Positions 14,135-15,766 of a stretch of DNA of 15,766 bases are shown here, in pieces. The DNA comes from Candidatus Fibrimonadales bacterium (GTDB taxonomy: Bacteria; Fibrobacterota; Fibrobacteria; Fibrobacterales; Fibrobacteraceae). A program made the translations under genes and the position numbers. The notes below the pieces were generated by a model, which saw nothing but the letters and a program-made list of their open reading frames with translations, was not told where the DNA came from and did no database searches. The stretch is taken from NCBI GenBank assembly GCA_009777135.1, contig WRMM01000015.1, forward strand, positions 1 through 15,766, written 5' to 3'. The first letter of the stretch is position 1. Each line of letters opens with the position of its first letter.

Positions 14135-14200
14135 AAGCCCAAACGTGTTTATCACCGCCTAGCTTATGCTTGGTGGTTTGGGGTAAAAAAACGGCAGCGC
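14119..14200. terminator. Long imperfect hairpin, possible bidirectional terminator
   Basis: GCGCTG (14119-14124) pairs with CAGCGC (14195-14200). The pairing continues through the T7 (14128-14134) with A7 (14185-14191), CCCAA with TTGGG, and an inner stem (14154-14163 with 14168-14177, loop TTAT). A bulge of about 10 bases (14144-14153) interrupts the 5' side. It competes with the preceding three-hairpin fold for GCGCT. Because the T tract is inside the stem, the terminator role is uncertain. Confidence 0.4.
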
Positions 14201-14212
14201 CCACTTTTATAA

Positions 14213-14273
14213 TTAATAATGAATAGTTAATAATGAATAATTATTAATTGTTAATTATTAATTCTTAATTAAC
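14213..14273. repeat. AT-rich heptad repeat with two complementary halves
   Basis: Eight 7-base units run without gaps: TTAATAA, TGAATAG, TTAATAA, TGAATAA, TTATTAA, TTGTTAA, TTATTAA and TTCTTAA, then TTAAC. The second half (14241-14268) is the reverse complement of the first (14213-14240) at 23 of 28 positions, so the block is a near-perfect inverted repeat without a loop. It lies just upstream of folD. Confidence 0.75.
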
Positions 14274-14295
14274 AGAGTGGAGCATTTACTATATT
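14269..14295 (+). promoter_or_regulatory. Possible folD promoter
   Basis: TTAACA (14269-14274) and TATATT (14290-14295) each differ from the sigma-70 consensus by one base, but the spacing is 15, shorter than the usual 16-18. If used, transcription would start almost at the folD ATG (14302), giving a leaderless or near-leaderless mRNA. This would fit the lack of a ribosome binding site close to that ATG (the nearest, TGGAG at 14277-14281, is 20 bases away). Confidence 0.3.
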
Positions 14296-14301
14296 CCCCC
14301 C

Positions 14302-15153
14302 ATGATCCTAGACGGCAAATCTTTAGCCAGCCAAATTGAGCAGGGGCTTAAAAGCCAAGTTCAAGCGATTGTCCAAAAATTAAATGGCAAAATTCCGGCT
14401 CTTGCTACGATTTTGGTTGGCGATGACCCGTCTAGCGCAACTTATGTGAAAATGAAAGGCAATGCTTGCAAAAGGGTGGGATTGGAGAGCATTCCTGTTT
14501 TGCTGCCCGCTTCAATTGCCACGGAACAGCTTTTGGGCAAAATAAAAGAATTAAATGAAAATCCGCTGGTTCGCGGAATTTTGCTGCAGCATCCGGTTCC
14601 CAAGCAAATAGACGAACGGAAATGCTTTGATGCAATTTCAATAGAAAAAGATGTTGATGGAGTTAGCTCTCTGGGTTTTGGGCTTATGAGCATGGGCGAA
14701 CGAGCCTACGGCTCTGCTACGCCCAAAGGCATAATCACGCTTTTGGAGCATTACAAAATTCCCTTGCAAGGCAAACATGCCGTTGTGGTTGGGCGCAGCG
14801 CGATTTTGGGGAAGCCAATGGCCGCAATGCTTTTGAACAAGAATTGCACAGTTACAATTTGCCACAGCAAAACGCAGAATTTGCCGCATATAATAGGTCA
14901 AGCGGATATTGTGGTTGGCGCGGTCGGAGTTCCAGAGTTAATTAAAACCGAGTGGCTAAAAAACGGTGCGGTTGCCATTGATGCAGGTTATCATAACAAA
15001 GAGGGCGGTGCGGTTGGCGACATTCAAAAAGAAGGTTTAGATGCAATATGCTCCGCATACACGCCTGTTCCAGGCGGCGTTGGGCCTATGACTATTTCAA
15101 CTTTAATTCAGCAAACAGTGGAGAGCGCAAATGGATTTAATTTCCTTTATTAG
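14302..15153 (+). CDS. folD: FolD: methylene-THF dehydrogenase / methenyl-THF cyclohydrolase
   Basis: A 283 aa, full-length, cytoplasmic bifunctional enzyme that interconverts 5,10-methylene-THF and 10-formyl-THF, supplying one-carbon units for purines and initiator tRNA. The catalytic YxxxK pair is Tyr48 and Lys52 in TYVKMKGNAC. The folate-site segment is GILLQHPVPKQID (92-104), followed by DVDGVSS (117-123). The NADP-binding GRSAILGKPM begins at Gly164, and the C-terminal signature is PVPGGVGPMT. The family motif near residue 140, usually PCTP, reads SATP here, so the cysteine is missing; this is not expected to abolish activity. ATG 14302 gives the expected N-terminus but has no nearby Shine-Dalgarno sequence. 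The 3' end overlaps apt by 23 bases, linking one-carbon and purine salvage functions. Confidence 0.95.
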   Translation: MILDGKSLASQIEQGLKSQVQAIVQKLNGKIPALATILVGDDPSSATYVKMKGNACKRVGLESIPVLLPASIATEQLLGKIKELNENPLVRGILLQHPVPKQIDERKCFDAISIEKDVDGVSSLGFGLMSMGERAYGSATPKGIITLLEHYKIPLQGKHAVVVGRSAILGKPMAAMLLNKNCTVTICHSKTQNLPHIIGQADIVVGAVGVPELIKTEWLKNGAVAIDAGYHNKEGGAVGDIQKEGLDAICSAYTPVPGGVGPMTISTLIQQTVESANGFNFLY

Positions 15154-15640
15154 AAACATTCCGGATTTTCCGGTGCCAGGTATTATTTTCAGAGATATAA
15201 CCCCGATGCTTGCAAATGCGGCTGCTTTGAATTTTGCCGTAGAAAAAATGATTGAACCTTTTAAAGAGGCAAATATTCAAAAAGTTGCGGCGGTTGAAGC
15301 GAGGGGTTTTATTTTTGGCTCTCTGGCGGCAAACAAGCTGGGAGCAGGTTTTGTGCCCATACGCAAAAAAGGCAAACTGCCTTTTAAAACCGATACCGAA
15401 ATCTTTTCTTTGGAATACGGCGAAGCCGTGATAGAAGCTCATGTGGATGCTTTTAATGAAGGCGAACGCATTTTGCTTATAGACGATGTTTTGGCAACCG
15501 GCGGCACAATGGCTGCAGCCTGTCGTTTGGCAGAACGGCAAAAAGCGGTTATTGTCGGCATTTCCTTTTTATGCGAACTGGATTTTTTGAACGGAAAAAA
15601 AATGCTGCCAAGCAATGTGCATACCGTTTTGCATTTTTGA
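15131..15640 (+). CDS. apt: Adenine phosphoribosyltransferase
   Basis: A 169 aa type I phosphoribosyltransferase that makes AMP from adenine and PRPP (purine salvage, cytoplasm). The N-terminus SFIRNIPDFPVPGIIFRDITP is typical of Apt, followed by VEARGFIFG (54-62), PIRKKGKLP (77-84), the Apt-specific YGEAVIEAHVDAF and the PRPP-binding loop LLIDDVLATGGT (115-126). Length is normal for the family. The ATG lies inside the end of folD in another frame, with GGAGAGC just upstream, so expression is coupled to folD. The stop is TGA at 15638. Confidence 0.95.
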   Translation: MDLISFIRNIPDFPVPGIIFRDITPMLANAAALNFAVEKMIEPFKEANIQKVAAVEARGFIFGSLAANKLGAGFVPIRKKGKLPFKTDTEIFSLEYGEAVIEAHVDAFNEGERILLIDDVLATGGTMAAACRLAERQKAVIVGISFLCELDFLNGKKMLPSNVHTVLHF

Positions 15641-15705
15641 AATTTTATTTTAGCTCCCATGGCACTCAAAAGTGTCTAAAGTAAACAATGATTAACTCAA
15701 TGCTT

Positions 15706-15740
15706 GGGTATGGGGTATAGGGTTTGGGGTATGGGCAATG
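15706..15740 (+). repeat. Five G-rich 7-base units after apt
   Basis: The units GGGTATG, GGGTATA, GGGTTTG, GGGTATG and GGCAATG follow one another without gaps. Composition differs completely from the other heptad blocks in the window, but the period is the same. Four runs of three or four G could in principle form a quadruplex on this strand. Confidence 0.7.
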
Positions 15741-15758
15741 CTAAAACATGCCCTTTTT
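15733..15758 (+). terminator. Weak terminator-like hairpin downstream of apt
   Basis: GGGCA (15733-15737) can pair with TGCCC (15749-15753), directly followed by TTTTT (15754-15758). The stem has only 5 pairs and an 11-base loop. An alternative stem, GCTAAAA with TTTTAGC (15740-15746/15755-15761), competes with it. It is about 95 bases after the apt stop and plausible as the end of the folD-apt transcript. Confidence 0.35.
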
Positions 15759-15766
15759 AGCGAATT

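Noticed and set aside
14082..14180. ZTP (pfl) riboswitch upstream of folD
   Set aside because: GGTCGT and CCGCC words and a possible GGTG/CACC pairing recall it, but the conserved GGAGCGAC segment and its closing stem are not found.
15651..15677. Hairpin GGCACT/AGTGTC just after apt as a terminator
   Set aside because: The stem has six pairs including a wobble and no T tract follows on the plus strand.
15706..15740. CRISPR or telomere-like array
   Set aside because: The units are only 7 bases with no spacers, and there is no cas gene or replicon end nearby.

Overview
This window looks like a chromosomal segment from a member of the Fibrobacterota (Fibrobacter/Fibromonas-like). That placement is an inference. 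It rests on a lipoprotein with a serine-rich linker after the signal peptide followed by an FGE-like domain, on a pilin whose mature N-terminus runs FTLIELMVVIVIIGILA and continues IPKLFGM, on AT-rich DNA, and on short low-complexity repeats with a 7-base period. No rRNA, tRNA, CRISPR array, insertion sequence or prophage gene was seen.

Left part (1-5722, + strand). The window opens inside an RNase G/E gene whose 5' end lies outside. Next come a 161-base repeat cassette with 31-base inverted arms and a small BioH-like alpha/beta hydrolase. A strong sigma-70 type promoter (TTGACA, 17 bases, TATATT) then precedes a four-gene overlapping operon: a periplasmic substrate-binding-like protein with a C-terminal coiled coil, the type VI secretion baseplate proteins TssF and TssG (both short and divergent), and a serine-linker lipoprotein with an FGE/SUMF-like domain. 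No other T6SS core gene is in the window.

Middle part (5696-12414, - strand). Six tightly packed genes read leftward as one operon: a SPOR-domain secreted protein, a GT2-GtrA fusion, a second GT2 enzyme of GtrB/ArnC type, a SAM methyltransferase, and two tandem paralogous polytopic GT-C glycosyltransferases. Each GT-C carries an extracytoplasmic beta-rich insert with two conserved cysteines. Together they resemble a Gtr-type surface glycosylation pathway: a lipid-linked sugar is made in the cytoplasm, moved by the GtrA-like flippase domain, and transferred outside by a GT-C enzyme. The GT-C genes are visibly more AT-rich than the GT2-GtrA gene and the flanking genes. The operon's first start codon faces, with one base between, the start of a divergent gene for an unrecognised membrane-anchored protein.

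Right part (13208-15766, + strand). A type IV pilin gene lies between two unusual noncoding blocks. Upstream are two 32-base elements identical except that their central six bases are reverse complements (GGAAGG and CCTTCC), enclosing about 130 bases of roughly helically phased T/A tracts. Downstream are about 170 bases of consecutive hairpins and an AT-only repeat of 7-base units. Two overlapping housekeeping genes follow, folD (one-carbon metabolism) and apt (adenine salvage). The window ends in a third kind of heptad repeat and a weak terminator-like hairpin.

The most interesting signals are the pilin upstream elements, the glycosylation operon with its duplicated capped GT-C enzymes, the small divergent T6SS baseplate operon led by a substrate-binding-like protein, and the heptad-periodic repeats at four separate loci.
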